Of a stretch of 39,296 nucleotides of DNA, positions 15,454 through 23,829 are shown one piece after another (position 1 is the stretch's first letter; each line of letters opens with the position of its first letter). Both the position numbers and the translations under genes were made by a program. The stretch comes from Nitrospirota bacterium (GTDB lineage Bacteria > Nitrospirota > UBA9217). Location: positions 1 through 39,296 of the forward strand of contig JAOUEV010000033.1 in NCBI GenBank assembly GCA_029858565.1. The letters run 5' to 3'. Below the pieces are notes generated by a model. It searched no databases. It saw only the letters and a list, made by a program, of their open reading frames with translations, and was not told where the DNA came from.

Positions 15454-16821
15454 TTGAAAAAGCATTTTGCGACAAAGCTCACCGACAATATTCATAAGAC
15501 CCCGGAAGGGTTTTTGATTTGTTATAACGTGCCGATCGCGCGTTCCGGTGAGATGATCTACGGCAAAGACGAGTCGCCGATTACGGTCGGCCCCGACGGA
15601 AGAGCGATCGTATCGCGAGAGCCGAAGGAAGTCTTTCGCGCCGAGACGATCGCGTCCTTCGAAGGCAAGCCCTTCACCATCAAGCACCCCGAAGATTTCG
15701 TGAACCCGCAAAACTGGAAGATGCTCGCGAAGGGCCATATCCAGAACGTCCGCAAGGGCAGCGGTGAATTTGAAAACGACCTCATAGCCGACATTCTCGT
15801 CACCGATCACGAAGCCATCTTGATGGTCGAAGGCGGTATCCGGGAAGTGTCGTGCGGGTACGAGTGCGAGTACATCGAGCTCGGCATCGGACGCGGCATG
15901 CAAACGAACATAATTGGCAACCACTTGGCTCTGGTTCCTCAGGGTCGCGCGGGAGACAAATATGCCATCAACGACCAAAAAGGAGCGAAAATGAAAAAGC
16001 TAGGAGACAAGATCAAATCGATCTGGTCCAAGGCGGCGGATGAGGCGGCGAAGGTCGTCGATGAAGCCGGTGGTGAAGCCGGTGGTGAAGGCGACACCAA
16101 AGAAACCGCCGACGAGAAAGCCCCCGCCTGGGCAGTGAAACTCGAGAAGACGATGGCTCGCGTAGCCGATGCGCTCTCGAATCCGTCCATGTCTCAGCCG
16201 GCGGTAGCCGACGAGAAGAAGGACGACGACAAGAAGGACGATAAGGCCAAAGACGCCGACGAGTCCGAAGAGAAGAAGGACGACAAAAAAGACGACGCCA
16301 AAGACGAAGGCGGCGCTGAAGAAGATCGTCTGAGCAAGCTCGAAGCCAAAGTCGACAAGCTCCTCGCGATGATGGGTGAAGAAGCCCAGGACGAAGAGAT
16401 GATCGTCGAAGACGAAGGCGAAGAAGAGGAAGCCGAAGACGACGACTTCGAAGAGAGCCCCGCTGCCGCCACGACCGACGAGGCGTCGCGCATCGAGATT
16501 CTCGCTCCCGGCTTCAAAGCCAAAGGCAAAGACGCCAAACGACAAACGCTGATGAAAGCCTACGAGTCGAAAGACACCAAGGCGATCATCGAACGCTTGA
16601 ACGGCGGCAAAGCCGTCGATCTGAAGAAGGCGAGCGTGAAAACGATCGACCACCTCTTCGTCGGCGCGAGCGAAGTCGTGAAAGTGTACCGGACGAAGAG
16701 CTTCGCCGGTTTGAAACAGGTCCGCGATTCTCAGGAAATGATCGCCGGCGGCGGCGAGATGACTCCGGAGAAGATCAATGAAATCAACGAAAAACATTAT
16801 GCCCAGAAAGGGGTACATTAA
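15454..16821 (+). CDS. DUF2213 prohead protease fused to acidic scaffold
   Basis: 455 aa, TTG start. The N-terminal 175 residues match DUF2213 (GKPFTIKHPEDF, GGIREVSCGYECEY, HLALVPQGRAG), a prohead-protease-like domain with His and Ser as likely catalytic residues. From about residue 180 the protein is a highly charged Lys/Glu/Asp-rich coil typical of scaffolds, with a C-terminal helical domain. Protease-scaffold fusions guide capsid assembly and are then degraded. A tandem 12-base repeat lies at about 16060-16090. An internal ATG at 15991 likely makes the scaffold alone. Confidence 0.85.
   Translation: MKKHFATKLTDNIHKTPEGFLICYNVPIARSGEMIYGKDESPITVGPDGRAIVSREPKEVFRAETIASFEGKPFTIKHPEDFVNPQNWKMLAKGHIQNVRKGSGEFENDLIADILVTDHEAILMVEGGIREVSCGYECEYIELGIGRGMQTNIIGNHLALVPQGRAGDKYAINDQKGAKMKKLGDKIKSIWSKAADEAAKVVDEAGGEAGGEGDTKETADEKAPAWAVKLEKTMARVADALSNPSMSQPAVADEKKDDDKKDDKAKDADESEEKKDDKKDDAKDEGGAEEDRLSKLEAKVDKLLAMMGEEAQDEEMIVEDEGEEEEAEDDDFEESPAAATTDEASRIEILAPGFKAKGKDAKRQTLMKAYESKDTKAIIERLNGGKAVDLKKASVKTIDHLFVGASEVVKVYRTKSFAGLKQVRDSQEMIAGGGEMTPEKINEINEKHYAQKGVH
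15991..16821 (+). CDS. nested scaffold protein from internal start
   Basis: ATG at 15991 is in frame with the protease gene and preceded by AAAAAGGAG five bases upstream, stronger than the site of the full gene. It begins MKKLGDKIKSIWSKAADEAA exactly where the protease domain ends, giving 276 aa of scaffold. This repeats the arrangement of lambda C and Nu3, where abundant scaffold comes from an internal start. Confidence 0.6.
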   Translation: MKKLGDKIKSIWSKAADEAAKVVDEAGGEAGGEGDTKETADEKAPAWAVKLEKTMARVADALSNPSMSQPAVADEKKDDDKKDDKAKDADESEEKKDDKKDDAKDEGGAEEDRLSKLEAKVDKLLAMMGEEAQDEEMIVEDEGEEEEAEDDDFEESPAAATTDEASRIEILAPGFKAKGKDAKRQTLMKAYESKDTKAIIERLNGGKAVDLKKASVKTIDHLFVGASEVVKVYRTKSFAGLKQVRDSQEMIAGGGEMTPEKINEINEKHYAQKGVH

Positions 16822-16822
16822 T

Positions 16823-17533
16823 ATGAACACGTTTCTACTCTTCATCTGGAGCTTGGTGTTGAGCTTCGTCTCCGTGATGACCGCTCCGTTCAAGATCGCG
16901 AAAACCGCCCGCAGTAAGTTCGGCTCGTTCTTTCGAGTCGTCGGCCTCGGTTTAGGCCGTTCCGGCATTCAAGAGACTCGCCAATTGGTGAGCCTCGGTC
17001 GCTTCCGCACCTGCGATGCGATTCCCAGTCCTCAAGCCTACACGTACCAAGCTCCCGCCGGCGTACCCGGCGACATCACTCGCGTTGACGAATCCAACGT
17101 CGAACCCGCAATGCTCGTGGCCGTCGCCGACGTCTTCGCGCAGAGCTTCGGTATCGGCATGGTTTACAACGGCGCGGGAATCAGCCAAGTCGGTTTTGGC
17201 ACCACGGCTGCTCAATTCGCCGGCGTCTTGGTTCGCCAAGCTCCCGGCATCTCGAGCAACTCGGACGCCCTCACCGGCAACATCCCGAATCCGGTTCAGG
17301 TACAAGGCTTGTGCGTTCGCGGTTACGTGAACGTCCTCTGCGTGTACGGAACTCCGGCCCGCGGCGGCGTCGTTTACCTCCGGGTGAACTCGTCCGTGAA
17401 CAACACCCAAGTGGGTACGTTCGATGCGACCTCGGATTCGACCGACAACGTGGCTTTAAGTTTAACCCAGGCTTCTTGGGCCAGCAGTGGCAAAGACGCC
17501 AACAACAACGCCGAACTGCGCATCGCGCGCTAA
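16823..17533 (+). CDS. capsid cement protein (Gp24-like) with hydrophobic N-terminus
   Basis: 236 aa; AAAGGGG precedes ATG by 9 bases. Residues from about 72 on (APAGVPGDITR, GIGMVYNGAGISQVGFG, AAQFAGVLVRQAPG, VRGYVNVLC) match the structural cement proteins found next to DUF2184 capsids. These bind the capsid exterior or seams. The first 65 residues are unusual for the family: NTFLLFIWSLVLSFVSVM is a membrane-like segment followed by a basic stretch. It may be a leader cut by the prohead protease or a signal. Confidence 0.7.
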   Translation: MNTFLLFIWSLVLSFVSVMTAPFKIAKTARSKFGSFFRVVGLGLGRSGIQETRQLVSLGRFRTCDAIPSPQAYTYQAPAGVPGDITRVDESNVEPAMLVAVADVFAQSFGIGMVYNGAGISQVGFGTTAAQFAGVLVRQAPGISSNSDALTGNIPNPVQVQGLCVRGYVNVLCVYGTPARGGVVYLRVNSSVNNTQVGTFDATSDSTDNVALSLTQASWASSGKDANNNAELRIAR

Positions 17534-17551
17534 CGGAAAGGAAGGCAGACT

Positions 17552-18532
17552 ATGCGCCGTTTAGGACGTCACAGAACAAAGGATAGTACCCTCGCGTACT
17601 ACGTGAACCAGCTCGAAAATCTGGACAAGCGTCTCTACGAACCGCTGACCTCCGTTAGCTGGGGTCGCGACGTGAAACTCCGCTCCGGCATCACGATGAG
17701 CGATGAAAGCACGTCTTTCATCCGCTCGGCGTACGCCGGTCCCGGATCGCTGGATAACCCGGCGACCGCCAGCGATGGCGGCAACTTGCCCTGGATCTCG
17801 GCAGAGACCACGGCCATTCCCGGCGTGTCGGTAAACGGTCAGAAGATCGTGTTACCGCTCCGCTTGCTCGCTCGCGAAGTCAGCTACACCTCGGTGGAGC
17901 TCGATCGCTCGCAGCAAACGGGCCAGCCGATCGATGTGCAAAAGATCGCAGCACTCAACCTGCTGTATCAAGGCAACATCGACCAGTTGGTGTACATCGG
18001 CGCTTCCGGCGTCGGTGCGACGGGCCTCGTGAACAACGCCTCGATCACCGCCAGCAACGTCGCTGCCGGCGTGAGCGGTTCCACTCAGTGGGTCAACAAG
18101 ACCGCTGATGAAATCCTCGCCGACGTGAACGCGCTGTTGGAAGCTACCTGGGCCGCTGCCGCTTACGCGGTTTGCCCCTCGAAGCTGCTCCTTCCGCCTC
18201 TTCAGTTCAGCTACATCTCCAGCCAGAAGGTATCGTCGGCCGGCAACGTGTCGATCCTCACCTTCTTGAAGCAGAACTCGATCGCGCTGACCATCAACGG
18301 TCGCGAGCTCGATATTCAGCCGGTGAAGTGGTTGCCCGGTCGCGGCGCGAACAGCACGGATCGTATGGTGGCTTACACCAACGACGAGAGCCGCGTTCGT
18401 TACCCCATGGTGCCGATCCGTCGCGAGACGGCGTACTACATGGGCATCCGTTTCATCGCCCCGTACCTGTGGGCGCTCGGTGAAATTGAATTCGTCTATC
18501 CCGAGACGGTTCAGTACGCCGACGGCATCTAA
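17552..18532 (+). CDS. major capsid protein (DUF2184, HK97 fold)
   Basis: 326 aa; AAGGAAGG upstream of ATG. The sequence has the DUF2184 pattern: a short basic start, WISAETTAIPGVSVNGQ, LAREVSYTSVELDRSQQTGQ with DVQKI, CPSKLLLPPLQF, and a C-terminal PIRRETAYYMGIRFIAPYLWALGEIEFVYPE beta sheet. It forms the icosahedral shell. Located after cement and protease-scaffold as expected. Confidence 0.9.
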   Translation: MRRLGRHRTKDSTLAYYVNQLENLDKRLYEPLTSVSWGRDVKLRSGITMSDESTSFIRSAYAGPGSLDNPATASDGGNLPWISAETTAIPGVSVNGQKIVLPLRLLAREVSYTSVELDRSQQTGQPIDVQKIAALNLLYQGNIDQLVYIGASGVGATGLVNNASITASNVAAGVSGSTQWVNKTADEILADVNALLEATWAAAAYAVCPSKLLLPPLQFSYISSQKVSSAGNVSILTFLKQNSIALTINGRELDIQPVKWLPGRGANSTDRMVAYTNDESRVRYPMVPIRRETAYYMGIRFIAPYLWALGEIEFVYPETVQYADGI

Positions 18533-18544
18533 GGTAGGTGCCCG

Positions 18545-18877
18545 GTGAAACAATTCGTATTCAAACAATCGGTCTTGCTCGGAAAGGGCAAGGCCGGCTT
18601 GAACTCCGTCGGTAAGATCTACCACGTCGGAGTTCACGCCGTTTCCGAGGAGCATCAGAAAGACCCGAGCTTCGCGTTCTACGCGAAGGCTAAACTCATC
18701 GTGCCTTTCGAACAGAAAGAGCAAGGCGAGTTGGCGCCGGCGTCGAGCGATGCTGCAAAACAGTCCGCCGAAGTCGCTAAGTCGCAACTCGAGCCCGACG
18801 CCGAAATCGGCGGCGAGTCCGAAAGCGAAGGCGAGTCGGAAGACAAACCTCACGCCCGCAAGGGAAGGAAGAAGTAG
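18545..18877 (+). CDS. small head-associated protein (110 aa)
   Basis: GTG start behind AAGGTAGG. The first 60 residues form beta strands (KIYHVGVHAVSEEHQKD, KLIVPF), the rest is an acidic Ser/Glu tail ending in basic ARKGRKK. Small proteins of this kind follow major capsid genes in many myoviruses. Function unknown; possibly decoration or head completion. Confidence 0.7.
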   Translation: MKQFVFKQSVLLGKGKAGLNSVGKIYHVGVHAVSEEHQKDPSFAFYAKAKLIVPFEQKEQGELAPASSDAAKQSAEVAKSQLEPDAEIGGESESEGESEDKPHARKGRKK

Positions 18878-18880
18878 TCA

Positions 18881-19270
18881 TTGACCTTCGATGTTGCTGC
18901 GTTCAGAAAGGCGTTCCCGGAATTTAACGATACGGAGTTGTATCCGACTCCTATGGTTGACTTCTGGGTCGACTTTATCTCGCAGCAAGTCGTCGAGTGC
19001 GTCTGGAAGAGAAGTTGGAACATGGGCGTGAGTTTGTATCTCGCCCATGAACTAACGCTCGCGCGCCAGAACGCCGCAGCCGCCGCGATCGGCGGAACTC
19101 CCGGACAGCAAGGCGGAGTCGCAACCTCGAAGACCGTCGGATCGGTCGCCGTTCAATACGACGCTCAGTCGATGTCCGAAAAGGACGCCGGCTACTGGAA
19201 CCTCACCACGTATGGGAAGCAGTTCATCCGGCTCGTCCGGATCTTCGGCGCCGGGTGTGTCCAGCTATGA
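18881..19270 (+). CDS. head-tail connector (DUF4054-like)
   Basis: 129 aa, TTG start with AAGGAAG upstream. FRKAFPEFND, then a helix with YLAHELTLARQNA and SVAVQYDAQ, then YWNLTTYGKQFIRLVRIFGAGCVQL, matches DUF4054 head completion/connector proteins, where TxYGxxFxxL is typical. It binds beneath the portal. Overlaps the next gene by ATGA. Confidence 0.85.
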   Translation: MTFDVAAFRKAFPEFNDTELYPTPMVDFWVDFISQQVVECVWKRSWNMGVSLYLAHELTLARQNAAAAAIGGTPGQQGGVATSKTVGSVAVQYDAQSMSEKDAGYWNLTTYGKQFIRLVRIFGAGCVQL

Positions 19271-19791
19271 GCAAGCCCACTCTGAAAGTCACGAAGGACT
19301 TCACCAAACAGTTCAACGATGCCGTCAAGAAATTCCAGTACGATAAGGTACTCGTGGGAATTCCTGAGGACACCGATGCACGCAAAGAGACCGGCGAAGA
19401 TCAGATGATCGGAAACGCCGCGCTCCTCGCCATCGCGAACTTCGGTTCGCCGATGAACAACATCCCGCCGTGGCCGATCATGGCGATCGGGATTCGAAAC
19501 GCCCAAGACTCGATCGCGGAGCAATTCAAAGTCTGCGCTCAGAAAGTTCTCTCTTCTCTGGTGGGTGGTTCCAGTGGCTTAGACGCCATGGACACCTATT
19601 ACAACCGCGCTGGTTTAATCGCCTCTACTTCCGTGAAGAAAGTCATCAACTCGCAGGAGGACGTGCCGCCTAATAAGCCGTCCGATGCGACGATGCGCTC
19701 GCGGAAGGCCATCGGCTTCAAGGGCGACAAGTACTGGCTCGTCACTGGGCAGATGAGGAATGCGATAACGTACGTTGTGAGGGGGCGGTAG
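19267..19791 (+). CDS. neck/tail-completion protein
   Basis: 174 aa; the ATG at 19267 overlaps the preceding stop, preferred over a GTG four codons upstream. It contains VLVGIPEDTDARK, AALLAIANFGSP..NIPPWPIM and ends KYWLVTGQMRNAITYVVRG. The pattern 'NFGSP.NNIPPRPF..G....' and the final 'TGQMRNAITY' are typical of HK97 gp10 / Mu-type tail-completion proteins that cap the tail before it joins the head. Confidence 0.78.
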   Translation: MSKPTLKVTKDFTKQFNDAVKKFQYDKVLVGIPEDTDARKETGEDQMIGNAALLAIANFGSPMNNIPPWPIMAIGIRNAQDSIAEQFKVCAQKVLSSLVGGSSGLDAMDTYYNRAGLIASTSVKKVINSQEDVPPNKPSDATMRSRKAIGFKGDKYWLVTGQMRNAITYVVRGR

Positions 19792-20157
19792 ATGGCGAAG
19801 ATCGACGTCTCCGAACTGCTCCTCGATCCGGACTTCGTGGACCGCATGACGGTCGTCACGCGTACGCCCGTCGTGAACTCCAAAGGCGAGAACGTCATCA
19901 CCGACGTACCTCTCGAAACCGTAGGCAGCGTGCAACCCGCGAGCGGACGTACGATCCAGAAACTCCCGGAAGCCATGCGAGTCGCCAACATCTCGAGCTT
20001 CTGGTTCAAGGGCAAGATCATCGCATCCGAGCCCGGCAAATATTCGAGTATCATCGTTTTCAAAGGTCTCCGCTACCAAGTGCAGACGGTCTTCGACTGG
20101 TCGAACTGGGGCGCCGGCTGGAGTGAAGGTACCTGTATCGCGGAGGTGCCGGCGTGA
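19792..20157 (+). CDS. head-tail adaptor/neck protein (unassigned family)
   Basis: 121 aa, mostly beta: VDRMTVVTRTPVVNSKGENV, FKGKIIASEPGKYSS, YQVQTVFDWSNWGAGW. Proteins with TV.R......G.........G.VQP....... are found between connector and neck-terminator genes in myoviruses. It probably belongs to the neck. The start follows the previous stop directly and the end overlaps the next GTG as GTGA. Confidence 0.65.
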   Translation: MAKIDVSELLLDPDFVDRMTVVTRTPVVNSKGENVITDVPLETVGSVQPASGRTIQKLPEAMRVANISSFWFKGKIIASEPGKYSSIIVFKGLRYQVQTVFDWSNWGAGWSEGTCIAEVPA

Positions 20158-20777
20158 GTCAGCATACGACGGCGACAGGTGGGATTTTAATCCCAGCACC
20201 GAAGACGCCCGAACTCAATACGACGCCGGCCGGGTTGACCTTCGTTCAATTCGTACAGCAGCTGCTCGTCGGCCTCTCGACGTTTCCCGGCAACCTCGTG
20301 CGCCCCGAGTGGCAGCGCGAGCCCGCGAAGCAGCCCGACATCAACACCGACTGGCTCGCGTTCGGGCTTGGACAGGCGCAGGCCGACTTCAACTCTTATA
20401 TCGCGATCGAGACGGCGGAAGATCTGCCGGCTCCGAGCCTCCAGCGAAAAGAACTCGTCCCGGTCAGCATCTCGGTCTACGGCCCCAACGCCTACGACAA
20501 TATCGGACTGATCCGCGACGGTTTCCAACTTACACAGAATCTGGCGTCGCTTCGTCAAGCCAACATCGGCTTCATCGGCGACGCGCCGGCGATTCACGTC
20601 CCGGACTTTTTCAACGAGCGATGGTACGACCGCTGGCGCATGGAGATCCAACTCTCCCGCGTCGTCAAACGGGTATACCCGCTCCTCTCGTTTGTTTCGG
20701 CACAGGGCACGATCTACACCCAGACAGCAGCAGATCAAAACTACGAACTGCCCTTTGCGGCGGAGGAAGAAGCATGA
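20154..20777 (+). CDS. phage neck terminator protein
   Basis: 207 aa, GTG start overlapping the previous stop. It contains FVQQLLVGLSTFPGNLVRP, WLAFGLG...DFNSYI, RKELVPVSISVYGPNAYD, and RWRMEIQLSRVVKRVYPLLS. This matches the neck terminator / gp12-like family that ends the tail tube at the head side. Position before the sheath gene agrees. Confidence 0.7.
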   Translation: MSQHTTATGGILIPAPKTPELNTTPAGLTFVQFVQQLLVGLSTFPGNLVRPEWQREPAKQPDINTDWLAFGLGQAQADFNSYIAIETAEDLPAPSLQRKELVPVSISVYGPNAYDNIGLIRDGFQLTQNLASLRQANIGFIGDAPAIHVPDFFNERWYDRWRMEIQLSRVVKRVYPLLSFVSAQGTIYTQTAADQNYELPFAAEEEA

Positions 20778-21520
20778 AACTACTCTTGTTTATATTATCT
20801 TTTGTATTATGCGCGCCCGCCTTCTCGGCGTCGCTCGCGCCTACGAAGGCGATGCCGGTCGAGAAAGTCCTGGTGCTTTCGACGGCTACCATCACCGGGA
20901 CCGCAGCCTCGGGCACGATAAAGCTCGACACCAATCCCGGCGACACCGACACGATCACTCTGAACGGCACCACGGTCACCTTCGTGGCCGTGGTGCCCGG
21001 CGCTAACGAAGTGCAAATTGGCGTAGACGTCGCGACGACTTACGCAAGCCTCCTAGCGTTCTTACAAGCTTCGGCGGACACGCAGATCGTAAAGTGTACC
21101 TACGCGACGATCGCCACGAATCAGCTGAGAGCGACGTATAAGACCCTCGGCGTCGCGGGCAACTCCTTCACGCTCGCGAAATCGAGCACGCACATCACGC
21201 TCTCCGGAGCGGCCCTCGCCGGCGGCACCGCCACGCAGACCGTAAGTACGATAAATACGAACGGCCTCACCTTGGTGGGAATTCAACTACCGGCAGCGTT
21301 CACCAGCACGACTCTTACGTTCAATGCCTCGATCGACGGATCTACGTGGCAGCAGGTGTACTCGACGACTTCGGGTACGGCTCTCTCCTATACGGTCGCG
21401 CAAGGTCGCTACATCGCGATAGATCCGGCTCCGTTTTACGGCGTCAAGTACCTTCAAATCAAAACTGGTTCGGATGAGACTGCCGCGCGCACTCTTACCG
21501 TTTCACTGAAAGGATTTTAA
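20774..21520 (+). CDS. Sec-exported beta protein sharing a domain with the tail sheath
   Basis: 248 aa; ATG overlaps the preceding stop, with GGAGGAAG upstream. MKLLLFILSFVLCAPAFSA is a signal peptide. Residues about 40-150 (DTITLNGTTVTFVA, GVDVATTYASLLAFLQAS, GVAGNSFTLAKSS, LSGAALAGG) align along their length with residues 176-287 of the sheath encoded next. The C-terminal part (AAFTSTTLTFNASIDGSTWQ, YIAIDPAPFYGVKYLQIKTG) resembles beta-sandwich surface domains. It is likely a virion surface or exported protein; exact role unknown. Confidence 0.7.
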   Translation: MKLLLFILSFVLCAPAFSASLAPTKAMPVEKVLVLSTATITGTAASGTIKLDTNPGDTDTITLNGTTVTFVAVVPGANEVQIGVDVATTYASLLAFLQASADTQIVKCTYATIATNQLRATYKTLGVAGNSFTLAKSSTHITLSGAALAGGTATQTVSTINTNGLTLVGIQLPAAFTSTTLTFNASIDGSTWQQVYSTTSGTALSYTVAQGRYIAIDPAPFYGVKYLQIKTGSDETAARTLTVSLKGF

Positions 21521-21522
21521 CC

Positions 21523-23364
21523 ATGCTATCAGTCAATAGACTTATCAGAGTTACGGTCAGTGTCGGCGCGGCTCCCGCAGTCGGACGCGATTTCAACACT
21601 CTCTGTATCGCCGGCGATTCCGATGTGATCTCCGGCCTCGAACGCCTCCGTTCGTATTCGTCTTATGAAGCCGTCGCGAACGACTTCGGCGTGGCCGCTC
21701 CCGAGAGCGAAGCCGCTGCTCTCTACTTCGGCCAGGTCCCTCAACCGACGTCATTGATGGTCGGTCGATGGATCGCGTCTGCTTCGCACGGGTTTAACCT
21801 CGGCGCGATCTTGACCGCGAACCAACAGCTACTGTCCAACTGGACCAGCATCACGACGGGAGCCTTCAAGGTCTCGATCGACGGCGGAGTTCTCACGGCG
21901 GTTACGACGTGTGATTTCTCAGCCGTCACGAACCTGAACGGCGTCGCATCCGTGATCTCCGCGCGCTTGACGGCGGCATTGCTCGCTGCGACCTGCGTAT
22001 GGACCGGCTCGGCCTTCAAGATCATCTCGGACGCAACCGGAGCCGGCGCGTACGCCTCGGGCTTCATGTCGATCTCGGGTCAACCGACGGCGGGCGATTC
22101 CTTCACCGTCAACGGCACCGCCGTTACCTTCGTGGCCTCGAGCCCCGTCGGAAACCAAGTCGTCATCGGCGCCGACGCTGCGGCCACGATCCAGAACTTG
22201 CTGACCTTCCTGCAGCAATCGTTAAACGCCAATATCGACGACGCGACCTACGCGTTGAACGCCTCCAGCAACCTGAAGATCGACGTGATCGACAAGCTGC
22301 CCGGTACCGCCGGCAACTCGTTCTCGCTGGTCAAATCCGGTTCGAACCTCGCAGTATCGGGAGCGACCCTCTCGGGCGGCGTCCAGCCTTCGTCGGTAGG
22401 ATACGTAGTATCGCCGGCCTCGGGCGCGGACATCTCCACGCAACTCGGCCTGACCGCCGACGAAAGCCAAGCCCTGGTGAGCGGATACGCAGCGGAGACC
22501 CCGGTGCAAGCGGCGGCAGCGCTGGCCGCGAAGTCCACCATCTGGTACGGCCTGACCTTCGCGGCGACCACCGCGATCACGTCGGCTCAGTACCTCTCGG
22601 TCGCGGACTTCATCGAGGCCCTTTCGGTGACCCGCATGCTCGGTATCTCGACGAGCGATACGGGCTGCCTCTCTTCCCTGGTCACGAACGACATCGGGTC
22701 GCTGGTTGAAGCAGCGGGCTATAACCAGACATTCGTTGACTACTCGTCCTTTGAACCCTACGTCGCAGCGTCGATGTTCGGTCGTATGTTCTCCGTCGAC
22801 TTCGACGCGCAGAATTCGACGATCGAGTTGATGTACAAGCAGATGCCGGGAGTGCAGGCCGAGAATCTTTCCGAAGATCAGGCCAACGCCCTGCAGGCGA
22901 AGAACATCAACGTCTTCGTCGGGTACGATAACGACACGTCGATCATTCAGTACGGCACGATGGGCTCCGGCAACTTCATCGATGAAGTGTGGGGTCTCGA
23001 TTGGTTCCAAAATGCCGTGCAGACCGCCGTCTACAATCTCTTCTACACCGCGACGACGAAGATTCCGCAGACCGATGCCGGTCAGAATCAGATCTCGAAC
23101 GCATGTGGAAAAGTCTGTGGAAATCAGCCCGGAGGCGCGGTGTGGAACGGCCTCGCCGGCCCCGGCGTCTGGAACTCCTCGACGGTGTTCGGAAGCCTCA
23201 CCACGGGTCAGTACCTGCCTCTGGGGTACTACATCTTCGCGCCGTCGGTTGACCTGCAGAGCGAAGCTGACCGCGCGGCTCGTAAGGCCCCGCCCACACA
23301 GATCGCATTGAAATTGGCCGGCGCGTTCCAAGAAGCGGACGTGATCGTAACCGTAAACCGTTAA
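21523..23364 (+). CDS. tail sheath protein (DUF3383)
   Basis: 613 aa. N- and C-terminal parts match DUF3383 contractile sheath proteins: VSVGAAPAVGRDFNTLCI, YFGQVPQPTSLMVGRW, LGLTADESQALVSGYAAET, LMYKQMPGVQAENLS, VFVGYDNDT, and GYYIFAPSVD...R..RKAPP at the C-terminus. The sheath contracts to drive the tube through the envelope. Residues 176-287 are an inserted beta domain also found in the upstream exported protein, probably displayed on the sheath surface. AAAGGA precedes the ATG. Confidence 0.9.
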   Translation: MLSVNRLIRVTVSVGAAPAVGRDFNTLCIAGDSDVISGLERLRSYSSYEAVANDFGVAAPESEAAALYFGQVPQPTSLMVGRWIASASHGFNLGAILTANQQLLSNWTSITTGAFKVSIDGGVLTAVTTCDFSAVTNLNGVASVISARLTAALLAATCVWTGSAFKIISDATGAGAYASGFMSISGQPTAGDSFTVNGTAVTFVASSPVGNQVVIGADAAATIQNLLTFLQQSLNANIDDATYALNASSNLKIDVIDKLPGTAGNSFSLVKSGSNLAVSGATLSGGVQPSSVGYVVSPASGADISTQLGLTADESQALVSGYAAETPVQAAAALAAKSTIWYGLTFAATTAITSAQYLSVADFIEALSVTRMLGISTSDTGCLSSLVTNDIGSLVEAAGYNQTFVDYSSFEPYVAASMFGRMFSVDFDAQNSTIELMYKQMPGVQAENLSEDQANALQAKNINVFVGYDNDTSIIQYGTMGSGNFIDEVWGLDWFQNAVQTAVYNLFYTATTKIPQTDAGQNQISNACGKVCGNQPGGAVWNGLAGPGVWNSSTVFGSLTTGQYLPLGYYIFAPSVDLQSEADRAARKAPPTQIALKLAGAFQEADVIVTVNR

Positions 23365-23374
23365 GGAGTGACCG

Positions 23375-23815
23375 ATGACCGCATATAGTTTTCTCAATAT
23401 TGTCGCAGCGATCGCCGGTCCCGGCATCGCCCTCAACCTCGGTGCTGGTGCCGCGGTTGCGGAAGAAGGTATCTCGATCGCGCCCAGCGAAGACAAGAAC
23501 TCGATGGTGATCGGTGCCGACGGCGCCGGCCAGCATACGTTGATCGCGTCAAACGGAGGCTTGCTCACGATGCGCTTCCTGAAGACGTCGCCGACGAACG
23601 GGTTCCTGCAGCTGGCGTACGACTTCCAAGCCGCGAGCTCGGCGCTCTGGGGCCAAAACCTCATCACGATCGCCGACACCGCGCGCTTGGAACTGACGAC
23701 CTGCCAGTCTTGCGCGTTCAAGAAGAAACCCGAACTTGTCTATGACAAGGCCGGCCCGATGATCGAGTGGACTTTCGACTCCCTCGCGATCAACTCGGTT
23801 CTCGGTATCAAGTAG
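23375..23815 (+). CDS. tail tube protein (DUF3277)
   Basis: 146 aa; AAGGAG upstream of ATG. YSFLNIVAAIAGPG, then EGISIAPSEDKNSM, GADGAGQHTLIASNGG, and the C-terminal AGPMIEWTFDSLAINSVLG match DUF3277, the tube partner of DUF3383 sheaths. It polymerises into the inner tail tube that delivers DNA. No odd features. Confidence 0.9.
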   Translation: MTAYSFLNIVAAIAGPGIALNLGAGAAVAEEGISIAPSEDKNSMVIGADGAGQHTLIASNGGLLTMRFLKTSPTNGFLQLAYDFQAASSALWGQNLITIADTARLELTTCQSCAFKKKPELVYDKAGPMIEWTFDSLAINSVLGIK

Positions 23816-23829
23816 ATTAGGGGCTCGAG

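Noticed and set aside
16060-16090. Tandem 12-base repeat in the scaffold gene as a mobile or regulatory repeat
   Set aside because: Only two copies encoding Glu-Ala-Gly-Gly; ordinary low-complexity coding sequence.
16000-16968. Leftward 322-codon frame rich in Phe, Val and Leu opposite the scaffold gene
   Set aside because: It is the reverse of Glu, Asp and Lys codons of the acidic scaffold, which produce Phe, Val and Leu. No ribosome binding site or membrane topology makes sense.
22222-23721. Leftward 499-codon frame opposite the tail sheath
   Set aside because: It crosses the sheath and tube genes, lacks family features, and arises from GC-rich third positions. It shows that long open frames alone are weak evidence here.
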